Source of the DNA: WVZL01 sp041862375
GTDB lineage: Bacteria; Acidobacteriota; Aminicenantia; Aminicenantales; Aminicenantaceae
Assembly: GCA_041862375.1 (NCBI GenBank)
Contig: JBGVTE010000090.1
Span: 1-7,861, forward strand
DNA length: 7,861 nt
Reading direction: 5' to 3'
Shown here: one piece after another, positions 6,848 through 7,861 of the stretch
Numbering within the stretch: position 1 is the first letter of the stretch
How the letters are laid out: every line of letters begins with the position of its first letter
The notes under the pieces: generated by a model
The model's database searches: none
What the model was told of the DNA's origin: nothing
The model's input: only the letters and a program-made list of their open reading frames with translations
Translations under genes and position numbers: made by a program

Positions 6848-7165
6848 TATAAAGGCTGCTTTCCAGAGGCGATAAAGTGTTTGGAAGATGAGCTTGAGGG
6901 CTCTCAAAAGTTTTATGAGTTTTTCGAGATAGACAAAAGGATGATCTCGTCGACGAATGTAGTAAAGCGGATTATTCGTGAGATTCGTCGCAGAAGTTGG
7001 ATCATTGGGATTTTTTCTAATCGGGAATCCTATGTTCCCCTCATAACCTGTTATCTGATCGAATATTCGGAAGATTGGATAAATGAGCGGAGTTACATCA
7101 AACAGGAGAAGCTGATCCTTGCACTTGTTGAACAATATGATCTTTTAGAAACACAGTGGTTTTGA
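6848..7165 (+). pseudogene. IS256/Mutator-type transposase, C-terminal part, separated by insertion
   Basis: The frame reads YKGCFPEAIKCLEDELEG, then ISSTNVVKRIIREIRRRS, then SYVPLITCYLIEYSEDW and ends EQYDLLETQWF. This is the canonical Mutator/IS256 C terminus and continues the left half at LIQM (4253). The catalytic Glu of the third DDE position (TN-x-x-ER in the family) is Lys here (AAG, 6965). Unlike the left half, this 105-codon piece has no stop or frameshift. It has no start codon of its own and cannot make a working transposase. Confidence 0.85.
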
Positions 7166-7178
7166 GGAGTTTACGATG

Positions 7179-7199
7179 GTAAAATTGCCAACAAAATAT
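7179..7199 (-). repeat. candidate right inverted repeat of the IS256-type remnant
   Basis: It begins 14 bases after the transposase stop, where an IS256 right end belongs. Its complement, starting ATATTTTGTTGGCAATTTTAC, aligns with 3274-3294 at about 17 of 22 columns. Confidence 0.4.
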
Positions 7200-7475
7200 G
7201 ACTTGATCTCAAGAAATCATAGAACAAATAAATATATTTACAAACACAGAAGAACTTTGTATTTTTTAAAAGAAAATACTTTTATATCTTTTAAGCAGAA
7301 TTACACTACTCAATATTATAATTAAGCTCAATCATTAATAACACTTTCAAGTGGATATAATCTCGATTATTTGATACTAAAAACACCTTTCGATTTGTCT
7401 ATTATGAATTATCAATTTAAAATGTTTTCGATTTTGTGATTTTTGGATTCTGAGAATTAGCTGAAGGTTTTATTA
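7200..7475. other. A/T-rich spacer without recognised gene
   Basis: Base composition drops sharply to very A/T-rich. A 49-codon frame (ATG 7176 to TAA 7325) has a good GAGGAG but starts inside the inverted repeat and has no family character. The only structure is a weak A/T hairpin, GTATTTT (7259-7265) with AAAATAC (7273-7279), followed by TTTTATATCTTTT on the plus strand. It could act as a poor terminator for reading out of the insertion sequences. A TATAAT at 7356 lacks a matching -35. Confidence 0.4.
7259..7292 (+). terminator. weak terminator-like A/T hairpin downstream of the IS256-type remnant
   Basis: A 7-bp stem of almost only A-T pairs with a 7-base loop is followed directly by a T-rich tract. 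The stem lacks the G+C needed for a strong intrinsic terminator. Confidence 0.2.
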
Positions 7476-7861
7476 TTACATAGAAAAATTCTTCCTTATA
7501 CAATCTATCATTTGGTATTTCTCTAATAACCTATAGAATTGTCGTCTACTTTTCCCAATTTTATTAGCTGCTCTTGTTTTGTTCCAACGACAATTCTCCA
7601 AAATTTTTCTCAATTGTTCTGGAGTTATTTTGTATGACTTCTTATTAGTTGATAATTCGCTATCGAATTTAATATCTTTTTCAGTTATCAAGTTTCCTTC
7701 AGTAAGAATGCATGCTCCCTCAATGATATTTTCCAATTCTCTCACATTACCTGGGAAATTGTATTCCATTAATTTTTCTAAAGCACCTTCTGATATTTCT
7801 TTCATTATTTTTATTCCCTTTTCTTCTTTTCTAAGAATATTATTCACTAATAAAGGTATAT
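7476..7861 (-). CDS. sigma-54-dependent transcriptional activator, C-terminal part; 5' end outside window
   Basis: The frame is open to the right edge. The residues upstream of the GTG at 7847 continue family sequence (IPLLVNNILRKEEKG, the usual DIPLLV stretch), so that GTG is internal and the gene is partial (127 residues visible). The end of the AAA+ sigma-54-interaction domain is recognised by ISEGALEKLMEYNFPGNVREL and LITEKDI; the usual WPGNVREL has Phe for Trp. After a short linker, a Fis-type helix-turn-helix (ILENCRWNKTRAANKIGKSRRQFYRLLEKYQM) binds DNA at upstream activator sites. Such proteins hydrolyse ATP to open sigma-54 promoters. The sensory domain that would tell the signal lies outside the window, as do the Walker motifs and GAFTGA loop. 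It reads toward the insertion elements and shares no operon with anything here. Confidence 0.9.
   Translation of the reverse strand, partial: IPLLVNNILRKEEKGIKIMKEISEGALEKLMEYNFPGNVRELENIIEGACILTEGNLITEKDIKFDSELSTNKKSYKITPEQLRKILENCRWNKTRAANKIGKSRRQFYRLLEKYQMIDCIRKNFSM

Larger units (their letters stand above)
3274..7199 (+). mobile_element. decayed IS256/Mutator-type insertion sequence, split by an inner element
   Basis: The two halves of one Mutator-family transposase (3313-4253 and 6848-7165) lie in the same orientation on either side of the 4256-6847 insertion. The outer limits are set by a candidate imperfect inverted repeat, 3274-3294 against the complement of 7179-7199 (about 17 of 22 aligned columns, with small gaps). 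Without the inner element the sequence is about 1.33 kb, the usual size for this family. No convincing 8-9 bp target duplication is visible outside these ends, as might be expected after long decay. The element cannot move by itself because its transposase is broken. Confidence 0.6.

Noticed and set aside
3361..7179. The 9-base direct repeat TTACGATGG at 3361-3369 and 7171-7179 as target duplication of the Mutator element
   Set aside because: The left copy lies inside or at the start of the transposase gene, leaving no room for a left inverted repeat. Many 9-base matches are expected by chance in a window this long.
7176..7325. A 49-codon frame with a good GAGGAG six bases upstream
   Set aside because: It overlaps the candidate right end of the Mutator remnant, is low in complexity (K, Y, N, T) and resembles no family I know.
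7476..7847. A complete 123-residue protein starting at GTG 7847
   Set aside because: The codons upstream to the window edge (IPLLV) continue the sigma-54 activator family sequence; the gene is partial, not a small complete gene.
1..7861. CRISPR arrays, tRNA or rRNA genes
   Set aside because: No regularly spaced repeats and no tRNA or rRNA signature sequences were seen on either strand by eye.

Overview
The window looks like a stretch of accessory genome from a low-to-moderate G+C bacterium, probably Gram-negative. It carries a sigma-54 activator gene, a HasA/NodC-type membrane glycosyltransferase and purine-rich Shine-Dalgarno sites. I cannot name a phylum. Codon use in the host genes is A/T-rich, and the region to the right of about 7200 is extremely A/T-rich. 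The central insertion (4256-6847) is visibly richer in G+C than its flanks.

Left part (1-3273): a gene cut by the window edge encodes a TPR-CHAT protein, a caspase-like putative cysteine peptidase. It has an intact His/Cys dyad and one membrane segment at its C terminus. It converges, with only 7 bases between stop codons, on a gene for a processive family-2 glycosyltransferase of the hyaluronan/chitin-synthase type, which reads on the minus strand. A possible promoter for the glycosyltransferase lies at 3237-3265.

Middle part (3274-7199): two nested mobile elements. The outer one is a decayed IS256/Mutator-type insertion sequence. Its transposase is broken by stops and frameshifts and has lost two of three DDE residues, and candidate inverted ends lie at 3274-3294 and 7179-7199. 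Its transposase gene is split by a 2.59-kb inner element (about 4256-6847) whose borders can be read almost to the base, because the two transposase halves join in register across it. The inner element carries two genes in tandem: a complete tyrosine recombinase and a complete IS91-type HUH/Y2 rolling-circle transposase. It also has long non-coding ends with inverted repeats and hairpins. The ribosome binding site of the recombinase gene is the perfect complement of a sequence 45 bases upstream, so its translation could be gated by RNA folding.

Right part (7200-7861): an A/T-rich spacer with nothing recognisable except a weak hairpin, then the C-terminal end of a sigma-54-dependent activator (AAA+ end plus Fis-type helix-turn-helix) on the minus strand, running off the window.

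Functional links: the recombinase and HUH transposase most likely act together as the mobility module of the inner element. Nothing in the sequence ties the CHAT protein, the glycosyltransferase and the sigma-54 regulator into one pathway. The most unusual item is the pairing of two chemically different DNA-breaking enzymes in one compact element with structured ends.
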